A DNA stretch of 64,000 bases, taken from Epilithonimonas arachidiradicis. GTDB taxonomy: Bacteria > Bacteroidota > Bacteroidia > Flavobacteriales > Weeksellaceae. Positions 16,655 to 25,442 of this stretch are shown here, piece by piece (position 1 is the stretch's first letter; each line of letters opens with the position of its first letter). The stretch lies in assembly GCF_003610695.1 (NCBI RefSeq), contig NZ_RAQH01000007.1, positions 124,001 through 188,000 on the forward strand. The letters are read 5' to 3'. A model generated the notes under the pieces. The model worked only from the letters and a program-made list of their open reading frames with translations. It did not search any database and was not told the origin of the DNA. Made by a program: the position numbers and the translations under genes.

Positions 16655-17636
16655 TAAGTCTCTTGATGAGCAAGTTAATTTTTCAGATAGACTAGTTGAT
16701 ATTTCCGATGAGAGATTAGTAAGAATATTCTTAAAATATTTTCTTTCTTCATTTTCTGGAAATGAGATGTATGATTTTTTTAATGAAGTAGGAATTGAAC
16801 AAAATGAAATTTATATTTTAATAAAAAGAATTTTCGAAAACCCTAATGATTTATTTAATCAAAGTAAGATAATTGCTCAACATTTATATAATTGTAGTAC
16901 TCATCCTAAAATTAAAAATGGAGATTTATTTATAGTCTATTTTAATAATATTATAATAGATAATATTAATACGGATGCGATTGGTATATTTAAATCAGAG
17001 AGTAAAGAAAACTATTTAAAAGTAGATTTAGAAAAAAAATCTCATTTCGTAAACTATGATGAAGGTACTAATATAAATAAACTGGATAAAGGTTGTTTAG
17101 TATTTAAAATTGACGAAAGTTTTAAGGTTTGCATTATAGATAATCTAAATAAAGCCAGTGAAGCTTCTTATTGGAAAGATGATTTTTTGAGTATTAAGCC
17201 AGTTAAAAATGAGTATCATCAAACAAACGAGTTTTTAGGTATTGCTAAACAATTCGTAACAAAACAATTAGATGAAGAATTTAAAATCTGCAAGGCAGAT
17301 AAAATCGATTATTTAAACCGTTCTGTGGATTATTTTAAGAGTCATGGTATTTTTGATAAACAAGAATTTGAAGAATTGGTTTTTGAAGATAAAAGTGTGA
17401 TTGAGTCATTCAGAAATTTTGACCAAGCTTATAGACAAGAAAATGAAATAGAGTTATATGATAACTTTGATATATCAACCCAAGCGGTAAAAAAACAAGC
17501 AAGAGTTTTTAAAAATGTCTTGAAGCTTGATAAAAATTTTCATATTTATATTCATGGTAATACAGATTTGATAACCCAAGGAGTTGATGAAAATGGAAGA
17601 AAGTATTACAAAATATTTTATGAAAACGAAAACTAA
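16599..17636 (+). CDS. NdpA/NA37-family nucleoid-associated protein, second copy (Bacteroidetes type)
   Basis: The 345 residues match the usual Bacteroidetes NA37 protein along the whole length: VAVHQVGNKSLDEQ at the start, LKYFLSSF, IAQHLYNCSTHPKIKNGDLFIVYF, DAIGIFKSE, DEGTNINKLDKGCLVFK, EASYWKDDFLSIKP, and the end KKQARVFKNVLKLDKNFHIYIHGN. The homology begins within ten residues of the ATG at 16599, so this start is right and the 56-base overlap with the membrane gene is real. It ends 13 bases before the phosphoribosyltransferase-like gene. Expected to bind DNA or the nucleoid; here it may sense or be sensed through phage DNA. Confidence 0.85.
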   Translation: MIKFLNIQVSQVAVHQVGNKSLDEQVNFSDRLVDISDERLVRIFLKYFLSSFSGNEMYDFFNEVGIEQNEIYILIKRIFENPNDLFNQSKIIAQHLYNCSTHPKIKNGDLFIVYFNNIIIDNINTDAIGIFKSESKENYLKVDLEKKSHFVNYDEGTNINKLDKGCLVFKIDESFKVCIIDNLNKASEASYWKDDFLSIKPVKNEYHQTNEFLGIAKQFVTKQLDEEFKICKADKIDYLNRSVDYFKSHGIFDKQEFEELVFEDKSVIESFRNFDQAYRQENEIELYDNFDISTQAVKKQARVFKNVLKLDKNFHIYIHGNTDLITQGVDENGRKYYKIFYENEN

Positions 17637-17649
17637 TTAATCTTAGACA

Positions 17650-18927
17650 ATGAGAAGTACCTACAAATATACAGAGGATTCGATTAGACAAATTGAGTAT
17701 TTAATACCCCGCCTTAAATACTCTTTGTACCCAACGAAAATAATAAAATGGTTGGAAAATTTTGATGAATCTGACGTACCTTTTGCTTTAGATATTCTTA
17801 GAATATTTGAATACATTAGTTTTCCTGAATTTATGTCTCGTTTGGATAGTTTATTAAAGGAATTATTAAAAGAAATACCAAAAGAAGATAAAATAATTGT
17901 ATTTCCTTACGGAAAAGTTGGCAAAAGTGGTACATTGGTAACTTATCCTTTACGAAATACAACAGCATTTAAAAAGAGAAGCACAAATATCTTGCTCAGT
18001 CACGACTTTGAATATATTGAATCTCCTGAGCAATATAAACATATTATTTTTTTAGATGATTTTATTGGAAGTGGAAAAACTTTTTGTGATGAATTTGAAT
18101 CTTCCGGTATTAAAAATTGGTTAACAAAATACAAAATCAAGAATATTTATTTACTATCCGCAATTATTATGAATGACGGAAAGAAAAAAATAGAAACAAA
18201 CTATGCAAACATTACGATAGTTTCGGAAGTACGACATAACCTATTTGACGATAAATTCTCTCCATACAAAGCATTTTCAAATGATACATTTAAATCTGTA
18301 AGAGCTATCGTCAATAAGTATGGAAATAAAATACCCGTAAATAGACCTCCAAATCAATTCTTACCTATGGGATATGAAAATAGCGCAAGTTCAATTGCTT
18401 TTTTTCATGGTACACCTAATAATACAATTTCTTTAATTTGGGGCAAAACTAAAGATTGGAATTCTTTATATCCAAGAAGAGCAGATGTAAGAATGTCTGA
18501 GGCGCGTGAATTAAAAAAAGAAATAAATTATTATCTGAGCATTTGTGACAAATTAGGTATTAACCTTACCTCAGGTATTAATTTAATTGGTGAAAGACCT
18601 GATATGAGACAAGATTCAACAAAAAAAATTAGAGAACAAAATCATGCGGCTATAACATTACTTTTTTTAAAAAACAAAGGCTACGAAAATATCTTTATAT
18701 GCCAAATTCTAGGTATTACTCGTGAAGAAATTAGGTATCTATATATAGAGTTAAAAAATAAAGGGCTGGTAACTAATAATTTTAGAACAATAACAAATGA
18801 GGGAAAATCATTACTTTTTAAATTAAGTAGAGTAACTAAGAGTAAGAAAATAAGAAATGAAACAGAAAATAATTTAATAATCAAAAAATATTTATATTTA
18901 CCAAAAATGTTCAAGGGGTTGACTTAG
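17650..18927 (+). CDS. Phosphoribosyltransferase-like protein with C-terminal winged helix (retron effector)
   Basis: The 425-residue protein has a PRPP-loop motif at residues 132-144, IIFLDDFIGSGKT (pattern hhhDDxxxxGxT; D136, D137, G142, T144). The N-terminal half is thus a PRTase-like fold. Residues about 325-400 form a winged helix (NHAAITLLFLKNKGYENIFICQILGITREEIRYLYIELKNKGLV). PRTase plus winged-helix proteins are, to my recollection, the partner of one class of retrons (type III in the published scheme). It lies directly upstream of the retron RNA, whose first arm begins at its stop codon. It is probably the toxic effector held silent by the RT-msDNA complex. The enzymatic product is unknown. 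Confidence 0.8.
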   Translation: MRSTYKYTEDSIRQIEYLIPRLKYSLYPTKIIKWLENFDESDVPFALDILRIFEYISFPEFMSRLDSLLKELLKEIPKEDKIIVFPYGKVGKSGTLVTYPLRNTTAFKKRSTNILLSHDFEYIESPEQYKHIIFLDDFIGSGKTFCDEFESSGIKNWLTKYKIKNIYLLSAIIMNDGKKKIETNYANITIVSEVRHNLFDDKFSPYKAFSNDTFKSVRAIVNKYGNKIPVNRPPNQFLPMGYENSASSIAFFHGTPNNTISLIWGKTKDWNSLYPRRADVRMSEARELKKEINYYLSICDKLGINLTSGINLIGERPDMRQDSTKKIREQNHAAITLLFLKNKGYENIFICQILGITREEIRYLYIELKNKGLVTNNFRTITNEGKSLLFKLSRVTKSKKIRNETENNLIIKKYLYLPKMFKGLT

Positions 18928-19110
18928 GTTAGCTCTGTTATCTGGAAAACAGATAGTCTCGGTGCCTTGTGCCGAGAGATAATAAGGATCCTTTATAAAC
19001 CATTATTGCTTTATATGCTTTTTGTAAAATCATCATTACAGCCGCCGGATTCCTTCCAATAATGATTCTCCAAAGAGAATATACATCATACATCCAAGTA
19101 AGAAGTAACC
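18922..19110 (+). ncRNA. Retron msr-msd non-coding RNA
   Basis: A 180-base non-coding stretch between the effector stop and the RT start folds as retron RNAs do. GGTTA (18927-18931) is followed by the AGC context of the branching G (18932). Two msr hairpins come next: TATCTG-GAAAA-CAGATA (18939-18955) and TCTCGG/CCGAGA extended by wobble pairs (18957-18977). A palindromic AAGGATCCTT comes after. In the msd part are ATCATTA (19032-19038) with TAATGAT (19060-19066) and the perfect hairpin ATTCTC-CAAA-GAGAAT (19065-19080). The a2 candidate TAACC (19106-19110) pairs with GGTTA and abuts the RT ATG. Exact ends are inferred. The a1 arm overlaps the effector stop codon. Confidence 0.75.
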
Positions 19111-20262
19111 ATGAAGCCATTTCCCTTTGAACAATTTATTACCAATGCAATTAAAGAAGATCGATCAAACGATTTTATTGAAGAATGCTTACGATATGCA
19201 TATAAATTAGAAGTTAAAAACTATCCAGTATTATTTTCAATACAACATCTGGCGATGGCCATGGGTGTTAAATCCCAGTTTTTACTTGCATTAATCGGTG
19301 AGGATAAACGAAATATATTTGATTATCTAACTGACAATAGAGCAACAATAAAACATTATAATCATTTTTTTATAAAGAAAAAAAGGGGAAATTACAGAGA
19401 AATAATGGCTCCTCATAAAGATTTAAAGTATATTCAGAAGTGGTTATTGTTCAACATATTGAGCAAATTTCCTTTAGCAGAATCTTGTAAAGGTTTTCGT
19501 TCTGGAATCTCAATATATGATAATGCATCTTTACATAATAATGCAAAAATTATTTTAAAAGTTGATCTTTTAAAATTCTATGATACAATTACCGAGAAAA
19601 GAGTTTATGGTGTGTTTGCGAAAATGGGGTACGCAAAAAACTTAGCATATTCCCTAGCAAAACTTTGCACAGCGAAACATCATGAAAAATACTGGTCTGA
19701 TTTTAATCTTAATGATAAAGAAGTACTTTCTTATTATTTAGAATTTAAACCTCCAATCTTGCCTCAAGGGGCACCAAGTAGTCCTACATTAGCAAATATA
19801 GTTGCAACTAACATGGATAAAAGATTTGAGGGCCTGAGTAAAAAATTAAAATTTTCTTACTCACGTTACGCTGATGATTTAACTTTTTCAATTAAAGATA
19901 TTGGTACTCTACCATCTCTCGATCTGATTAGAAAAATTATTAATGAAGAAAATTTCTATATCAATGAAGATAAAATCACATACATGCATCGAGGTAGTAA
20001 ACAGTATGTTACTGGGTTAACAGTTACCAACGGTGTACATACCTCAAAAAAATACAGAAAAAAAATTGCCAGACACATCTATTTTTGTAGGAGATATGGT
20101 GTGGAAAATCATTTAATAAAAAATATTGACCATTTTCCTAATTATAACATTTTAAAATTTCATGACTGGTTATATGGTCATATATGTTTTATAAATTCAG
20201 TAGATAAAGAAGCCAGTAAAAGATTATTGAATGATTTTAATAAAATTATCTGGCCACTGTAA
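19111..20262 (+). CDS. Retron reverse transcriptase
   Basis: The 383-residue RT has all retron marks: the NAxxH motif of region X (N138-A-S-L-H), catalytic YADD at residues 253-256 (SRYADDLTFS), LPQGAPSSPTLAN for domain 4, and the VTG motif of region Y (V300-T-G-L-T-V-T-N-G). It makes the branched msDNA from the RNA just upstream. It has no extra fused domain. It is the last gene of the five-gene operon that starts at 14100. Retron RTs act with msDNA and an effector in anti-phage defence. Confidence 0.95.
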   Translation: MKPFPFEQFITNAIKEDRSNDFIEECLRYAYKLEVKNYPVLFSIQHLAMAMGVKSQFLLALIGEDKRNIFDYLTDNRATIKHYNHFFIKKKRGNYREIMAPHKDLKYIQKWLLFNILSKFPLAESCKGFRSGISIYDNASLHNNAKIILKVDLLKFYDTITEKRVYGVFAKMGYAKNLAYSLAKLCTAKHHEKYWSDFNLNDKEVLSYYLEFKPPILPQGAPSSPTLANIVATNMDKRFEGLSKKLKFSYSRYADDLTFSIKDIGTLPSLDLIRKIINEENFYINEDKITYMHRGSKQYVTGLTVTNGVHTSKKYRKKIARHIYFCRRYGVENHLIKNIDHFPNYNILKFHDWLYGHICFINSVDKEASKRLLNDFNKIIWPL

Positions 20263-20737
20263 TTTATAAGTCTTTCACATTCTGAAATTGTTATGCAAAA
20301 AAATAAGTTTAAGAAAAAGGAGTATTTTTTATCTATAAATTAATAAAGTTTGTAAGAATAACTTTTTTAGATTTTCAAATGAAAGATAGAATAATATATG
20401 CACCACAATAATCATACTATAAAATTATTTTATAGATTTTATCTTAAAATACATTATTATGACTTTGCTAATTTTTTGCTAGATTAAGTTATGATATAGT
20501 GCGCAGATAAATAGTTTTGCATTATCCAAATAAAGGAATTATATCAGTTGTATTCATAATTTTTTTTTAAAGAGAACTTGTAGCCTAAGTAACTGTTATG
20601 AAAAATTATTCGCTAAAGAATGTTGAATACTAATTAAAAAGTAAGGTACATTCATAGTCAATAATTTTTTATAGTAAGTTTAAATCTTAATATAAAGTTT
20701 GCACAGGAAGTAAATATTTAAACATATTATTCATCAT
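20263..20737. other. 475-bp AT-rich intergenic region after the retron
   Basis: No gene, no clear terminator hairpin and no known motif are visible. It is strongly A/T-rich and must carry the promoter of the gene at 20738. A second structured RNA cannot be excluded, but I see no long complementary arms. Confidence 0.4.
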
Positions 20738-21409
20738 ATGAAAGAAAGGAAGAAATTAGAATTTGAAAAAGCTCTTGAATCGAGACAATTTGAGATTAGT
20801 AATTTTTGGTCTCGAGGATGGTTTTTCGGAGCATTAATCTTAGCACTAATTGCAGGATATTTTGAAAATTCGTCTGCAAAAGAATTTATTTTTCCTCCAG
20901 TTTGTATTTCATTTTTAATAACCTTATTTTCACTAATACAAACTCTGATGAATAGAGGTAGTAAATATTGGCAGGAAAGGTGGGAGTATATTACTAAAAA
21001 TAGAGAATCATCTTTAAGAATTGATGTTACCAAAACAATGAAATATGATAATACTGAAAAATACTATATAGATAGAAGTATTCTTTCTAAGGGAGAAAGC
21101 TGGTTAACACGAGGGCAAAGGTTTTCAGTATCTAAATTAGCATTTATAGTCTGGGATATTATTTTTCTAACAGCAACTTTATGTTGGATTAATGACATTA
21201 TTCAATGTACAAATTTCAATAAGATTAATACCGAATTTACAGTGAAAATTATTGTATTTCATACTGTAATAATTATTTATATTATTATTTTTTGGAAAAG
21301 AGGTCGGGTCTTTGAAGACATTAGAAAAACACAAAAAGGCACTCTCGAGAATTCTCAACCAAATGAATATTATGATGATTGCAATAAATATATAAACAAC
21401 AATTTATAA
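20738..21409 (+). CDS. Predicted four-TM membrane protein (RipA-octamer-like)
   Basis: The 223-residue protein has two hydrophobic pairs: about residues 28-45 and 50-67 (WFFGALILALIAGYFE; VCISFLITLFSLIQTLM), and about 130-150 and 165-185. A polar loop between them contains GSKYWQERWEYITKNRE. This GSKYWQExWE loop with flanking TM pairs resembles the family named RipA-type octameric membrane proteins, often found in defence islands; the match is from memory and tentative. An antisense frame on the same bases (20734-21033) is a shadow. It is a separate transcription unit from the retron. Confidence 0.6.
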   Translation: MKERKKLEFEKALESRQFEISNFWSRGWFFGALILALIAGYFENSSAKEFIFPPVCISFLITLFSLIQTLMNRGSKYWQERWEYITKNRESSLRIDVTKTMKYDNTEKYYIDRSILSKGESWLTRGQRFSVSKLAFIVWDIIFLTATLCWINDIIQCTNFNKINTEFTVKIIVFHTVIIIYIIIFWKRGRVFEDIRKTQKGTLENSQPNEYYDDCNKYINNNL

Positions 21410-21574
21410 TATTCTAACTTTTTTAAAGCAATAAATTAATAGATAAAGTATCCTGCTATCAATTTCAACTTCTTATACCAAACGAGAATGTACATAATTG
21501 TTTACTATGTATAAGATTTGTGCCTATTCAAAATTAGGCATTGTTCTAAACAAATTTATACTTATTTTTGAAGA

Positions 21575-21602
21575 AAGGCTCAGATTATAAAATCTAAGCC
21601 TT
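21575..21602. terminator. Hairpin between converging membrane-protein gene and integrase
   Basis: AAGGCTCAGATT (21575-21586) and AATCTAAGCCTT (21591-21602) form a 12-bp stem with one C-A mismatch and an ATAA loop. It lies between two converging genes and is A/T-rich on both sides, as expected of a bidirectional terminator. Confidence 0.55.
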
Positions 21603-21692
21603 AACTTTTTAAATTACACATTTTATGGAAGAGTGTCGCTGAATTAGTCAATACTTAATCTGCGAGTTACAATCAAATTAATATTGACTGAT

Positions 21693-22910
21693 TTAATTAG
21701 TCTTAAGCCTATTTCTTAAAACCGCCATATCATCACTCACCTTTTTATCCAGAATCTTTGCATAATGCTGAGTAGTTTTTATATTCGTATGCCCAAGCAT
21801 CTTACTCACACTTTCAATCGGAACACCATTGGATAGAGTAACAGTAGTCGCAAACGTATGCCTTGCGATATGGAATGTTAAATCTTTATTGATACCACAG
21901 ACACTCGCAATTTCTTTAAGATAAGAATTCATTTTCTGATTGCTTAGAACAGGGAGCAGGACATCAGAATTGACGCATTGAGGGTGGTTCTCATATTTTA
22001 AAACCAGCTCCTGAGCTAAAGGCAATAACGGAACTCTGGTTGACGTATCGGTCTTTTGACGATGGGTAAAAATCCATTTGTCACCATCAATCCCGATATT
22101 GATATTAGACTTAGACAGTTGCTTGACATCCACATAGGCCAGGCCCGTAAAGCAGCTGAAAAGAAAGATATCGCGAACCTGATTCAACCGGTCTGATGCA
22201 AATTTCTTTTCATAGATCATTTGTATTTCTTCTTTTGTAAGATAAGGTCTTTCCACAGCTTTGATCTTTGCTTTATAGCCTAGAAAAGGATCTTTGGTGA
22301 TCCAGCCGTGCGCCATACATAATCGGATAATCTTCTTGAAATTCTTAAGGTATTTTACAGCGGTATTGTTTGCGCATTTTCTTACACTGCGCAGCCAGAA
22401 ATCATAATCGCTGACAAAACCGTGATCGATTTGCGTGATATCAATATCAGAAACTTTGTATTTCCAATTAATGAATTCCTGCGTATGCTTTAAAGAAGTT
22501 TTATAACGCTCCAATGTGCCTGGGGCAAAATCTTGGCCAACCAGGGCTTCCACTTTATCATTATGCTCCTGGAATATCGGAATAAGCATTCTTTGCTCAA
22601 TATCCGTCCCAAGCAGTTTAGATTTTAAACTCTCTGCAGTAACAGCAACTTCCTCTTTCAGCATCAAGAAGTGGAAATCATATACTTGTTGTTCTAAAGT
22701 TTTAAGATAAGAGTTCAGTGTCTTAGCTTCTTGGCTATTACCTACAGCTTTCTGTGCTTTATTATCCCATTTCTTTGGGTCTATATACCTTTTAGCCGCA
22801 ATCTCTGCTGCCTTGCCGTCTATCGTGATTCGTAAGTAGATGGGAGCGGTTCCGTTTGTTCTGATTTTATTCTTTTTGATGTAGAATAACAGGTTGAATG
22901 TTTTGTTCAT
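21693..22910 (-). CDS. Tyrosine recombinase (integrase) of the conjugative element
   Basis: The 405-residue protein has an N-terminal arm-binding domain (about 1-95, MNKTFNLLFYIKKNKIRTNGTAPIYLRITIDGKAAEIA), a SAM-like core-binding domain (about 105-215), and a C-terminal catalytic domain. The HxxR box (FHIARHTFATT), the LGHTN histidine and the tyrosine (HYAKI) are present. The first catalytic arginine is replaced: the line reads FSCFTGLAYVDVKQL, with Ala where TGLR is canonical. Loss of this Arg also occurs in the CTnDOT integrase, where a Ser stands in its place. The gene faces tRNA-Ser, so it probably integrates the element into the tRNA 3' end. A close but dead relative lies at 13041-13400. 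Confidence 0.92.
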   Translation of the reverse strand: MNKTFNLLFYIKKNKIRTNGTAPIYLRITIDGKAAEIAAKRYIDPKKWDNKAQKAVGNSQEAKTLNSYLKTLEQQVYDFHFLMLKEEVAVTAESLKSKLLGTDIEQRMLIPIFQEHNDKVEALVGQDFAPGTLERYKTSLKHTQEFINWKYKVSDIDITQIDHGFVSDYDFWLRSVRKCANNTAVKYLKNFKKIIRLCMAHGWITKDPFLGYKAKIKAVERPYLTKEEIQMIYEKKFASDRLNQVRDIFLFSCFTGLAYVDVKQLSKSNINIGIDGDKWIFTHRQKTDTSTRVPLLPLAQELVLKYENHPQCVNSDVLLPVLSNQKMNSYLKEIASVCGINKDLTFHIARHTFATTVTLSNGVPIESVSKMLGHTNIKTTQHYAKILDKKVSDDMAVLRNRLKTN

Positions 22911-23106
22911 TGTGTGATAACTTTAATTGTTTAATAATTTACTTTTTGTCACCACTTTTTGCAAGATGTTCAATCATTAAACTGCCTATTGGTCGGGTTT
23001 TCCGAAGATTTCAGTGACCTATTTTTGATATTTTTACGATAGGTCACTGAATAGGTCACTTTTAATATGGCCTTTTTTGATTTTTTTTGATACTGCGCTA
23101 AAACAA

Positions 23107-23140
23107 AAAACGCTGTAAACATTGATGTTTACAGCGTTTT
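23107..23140. terminator. Strong terminator downstream of tRNA-Ser
   Basis: AAAACGCTGTAAACA and TGTTTACAGCGTTTT form a 15-bp perfect stem around TTGA. On the minus strand the stem is followed by TTTGTTT, so it should end the leftward tRNA transcript 22 bases after its 3' end. It lies on the element side of the likely attachment site. Confidence 0.8.
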
Positions 23141-23161
23141 AGCTTATTTTGGTTTCTAACC

Positions 23162-23249
23162 TGGCGGAGAGTGAGGGATTCGAACCCCCGGACCTGTTAC
23201 AGTCAACAGTTTTCAAGACTGCCGCAATCGACCACTCTGCCAACTCTCC
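23162..23249 (-). tRNA. tRNA-Ser(UGA)
   Basis: The minus strand gives an 88-nt type II tRNA including an encoded CCA: acceptor GGAGAGT pairs with ACTCTCC, the anticodon loop is CTTGAAA (anticodon UGA), a variable arm is present, and the T loop reads GGTTCGAATCC. Its 3' end faces the integrase, so it is the likely attachment site of the element. Confidence 0.95.
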
Positions 23250-23360
23250 TTACTTTCTACGATCTCTCGTTTTCAGTGGTGCAAATATAGAAAGCTTTTG
23301 TATGATGCGCAAATTATATTTGAAAAAAGTTTTTAATTCATTAATTATCAAATGGAAAAA

Positions 23361-23726
23361 TTAATTTCTGACAATCTGAAAACCCATAAAAACCATCAAA
23401 AGCCCTATAATAAGGCTTAATAATGCATACAAAACCAATATGCCGTAATTTCCATTTTGCCACAGTGAAAAATTCTCAGCAGAAAATGTTGAAAATGTAG
23501 TATAACCACCACAAAGGCCTGTAATCAAAAGATATTTCAAAGAATTATCAACTTTTAGAAAATAAGCAGATAAAATCCCGATCAGAAAGCATCCTGATAT
23601 ATTGACTATAAAAGTTCCCATAGGGAAACTATTGATATTCCATAGTTTTTGGGTGTAATTGGATATTAAAAAACGCATTATACTTCCAAAACCACCGCCA
23701 AGAAAGATGTAAACTAAATTTCTCAT
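23361..23726 (-). CDS. crcB: Fluoride ion channel CrcB/Fluc
   Basis: The 121-residue protein has four membrane segments and the family marks GGGFGSIMRF, GTFIVNISGCFLIG and GLCGGYTTFSTFSAE; the TTFSTFS Phe box and the NxxGxF line are intact. It forms a dual-topology dimer in the inner membrane that lets fluoride out. It reads leftward, apart from the next rightward gene. No fluoride riboswitch (type crcB) is visible in the 185 bases upstream. Confidence 0.95.
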   Translation of the reverse strand: MRNLVYIFLGGGFGSIMRFLISNYTQKLWNINSFPMGTFIVNISGCFLIGILSAYFLKVDNSLKYLLITGLCGGYTTFSTFSAENFSLWQNGNYGILVLYALLSLIIGLLMVFMGFQIVRN

Positions 23727-23781
23727 TATGCTAAATTATAAATAATCATTGATTTCTAAAATAACTCTGGATTATTAATAG

Positions 23782-23789
23782 TATCTTTG
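23782..23789 (+). promoter_or_regulatory. Candidate -7 promoter element (TATCTTTG) for the acyl-CoA dehydrogenase
   Basis: TATCTTTG is an exact TAnnTTTG match, giving a leader of about 115 bases. The leader contains nested arms CAAAC...ATTAGA / TCTAAT...GTTTG around 23815-23845, so it may be structured. No clear -33 TTTG is present. Confidence 0.5.
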
Positions 23790-23911
23790 GCACAATATCA
23801 TACATTATGAAGCAAACAATATTAGATGTCTAATGTTTGTTGCCATTTGCTTCACTTTATAATTTTTTATGTTGCACAAATGGCTTGCAGCGGTTTTTTA
23901 TTTAATCTATT

Positions 23912-25423
23912 ATGAATGCACTTGCATTGGACGCTTCGGTAGTTTCATATCCGGAATTTCTCAGTCGTTTTAAATCTTCACTTTCATCTCTTTTTCAAAA
24001 AGAAAATATTGATGAATTAAGTCTTTCCAGAGGTTTACCACCCAATGTTTGGAAAGAGATTTTGAATTTAAAACCATTGTCGGTTTCGATCCCGAAAGAA
24101 TTCGGTGGGAGGGGTGCAAAAGTTAAAGAATGTTTGGGCGTTTTATCGGCTGCAGCTTATGAATCGTTGCCTTTATCATTGACATTTGGGATTAATATCG
24201 CTTTGTTTTTAGAACCATTGGCAAAATATGGAAATGAAATTATCAAAGGTGATATTTTCAAACATTTCCTGGATTTTGGAGCAATGGGCGGATTGATGAT
24301 CACAGAACCGGATTTTGGGAGTGACGCATTGAATATGAAAACCCAAAACGAACTGAAAGATAATACTTACCATATCAAAGGAACTAAACACTGGCAAGGT
24401 TTGACAGGTTTAGCAAATTATTGGTTGGTAACTTCCAGAAATATCAATGCTGACGGAAATCTTGCCAGAGATGTTGACTTTTTCGTTGCAGATACACACA
24501 AACCGGAACAAAATATCGAAGTTTTGGAATATTACGACAATCCTGGACTTTATATGATTCCTTACGGATTAAACAAAGTGGATATCAAAGTGCCTGAATA
24601 TAATAAATTGATTCCTGAAACAACAGGTCTTAAAATGATGTTGGACATTCTTCACAGAAGCAGATTCCAATTCCCTGGAATGGGAATGGGATTTCTCAAA
24701 AGAATGATGGATGAAGCGATGAAACACTGTAAAGAAAGAATCGTTGGGACCTGCAATTTATTTTCCTTGGATCAGGTTCAATATCAGATTGCAAAATTAC
24801 AGTCATTTTTCGCATTATCTTCAGCGATGTGTGCTAAAAGTACAAGTGTAAGTGGTATTGATAAAGATGTTTCTGCAAGTGGTGTTCACGCCAACAGTAT
24901 GAAAGCTTTTGTAACTGATATGATGCAGGAAGCAGCTCAGATGTTGGTTCAATTATCTGGTGCAAAAGGTTACAGAACCAGTCATATCGGTGGGAGAGGA
25001 ATTATGGATAGCCGTCCGTTCCAGATTTTCGAAGGCTCTAATGAGATGCTTTATACACAGATTTCGGAAGGAATTTTGAAAGATATGAAAAAGAAAAAAA
25101 CGGATAACCTCGGAGCGTATCTTTCTATTAACGAGATTACAAAAGAAGCTGCAAAATTATATGCTAAAGAACTGGATGTAACAATTAACGGTCCATTATC
25201 ACAAAGAAAAATGATCGATCTTGGGAAAATTATCTCCAGAGTTGTTACTGTTAATGATTTAATTGAACTGAATGAGGCTGGATTTAATCAGGAATTGACA
25301 GACAATTCTATCGAGATTGTAAGACAGGAGATTGTAACGCTTTTTGCATCATTCCAACATCATAAGGCAATTAGTGCTTTGGATGATATAAGTGATAAAA
25401 GCGATTGGATGACGTTTTTCTAA
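23912..25423 (+). CDS. Acyl-CoA dehydrogenase family protein
   Basis: The 503-residue flavoprotein has the ACAD order: N-terminal helical domain with LPPNVWKEILNLKPLSVSIPKEFGGRG, middle domain GGLMITEPDFGSDALNMKT and GTKHWQGLTGLANYWLV, and C-terminal domain with SGAKGYRTSHIGGRGIMDSRPFQIFEGSNEMLY (FEGSNEM holds the usual catalytic region). It oxidises an acyl-CoA at the alpha-beta bond with FAD; the substrate is not evident. About 100 extra C-terminal residues beyond the classic 380-400 length are seen. A bidirectional terminator follows. Confidence 0.88.
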   Translation: MNALALDASVVSYPEFLSRFKSSLSSLFQKENIDELSLSRGLPPNVWKEILNLKPLSVSIPKEFGGRGAKVKECLGVLSAAAYESLPLSLTFGINIALFLEPLAKYGNEIIKGDIFKHFLDFGAMGGLMITEPDFGSDALNMKTQNELKDNTYHIKGTKHWQGLTGLANYWLVTSRNINADGNLARDVDFFVADTHKPEQNIEVLEYYDNPGLYMIPYGLNKVDIKVPEYNKLIPETTGLKMMLDILHRSRFQFPGMGMGFLKRMMDEAMKHCKERIVGTCNLFSLDQVQYQIAKLQSFFALSSAMCAKSTSVSGIDKDVSASGVHANSMKAFVTDMMQEAAQMLVQLSGAKGYRTSHIGGRGIMDSRPFQIFEGSNEMLYTQISEGILKDMKKKKTDNLGAYLSINEITKEAAKLYAKELDVTINGPLSQRKMIDLGKIISRVVTVNDLIELNEAGFNQELTDNSIEIVRQEIVTLFASFQHHKAISALDDISDKSDWMTFF

Positions 25424-25442
25424 TCAATCATTAAGATAGATG

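Noticed and set aside
23727-23911. Fluoride riboswitch upstream of crcB
   Set aside because: None of the conserved crcB-motif words or its pseudoknot is visible in the upstream bases.
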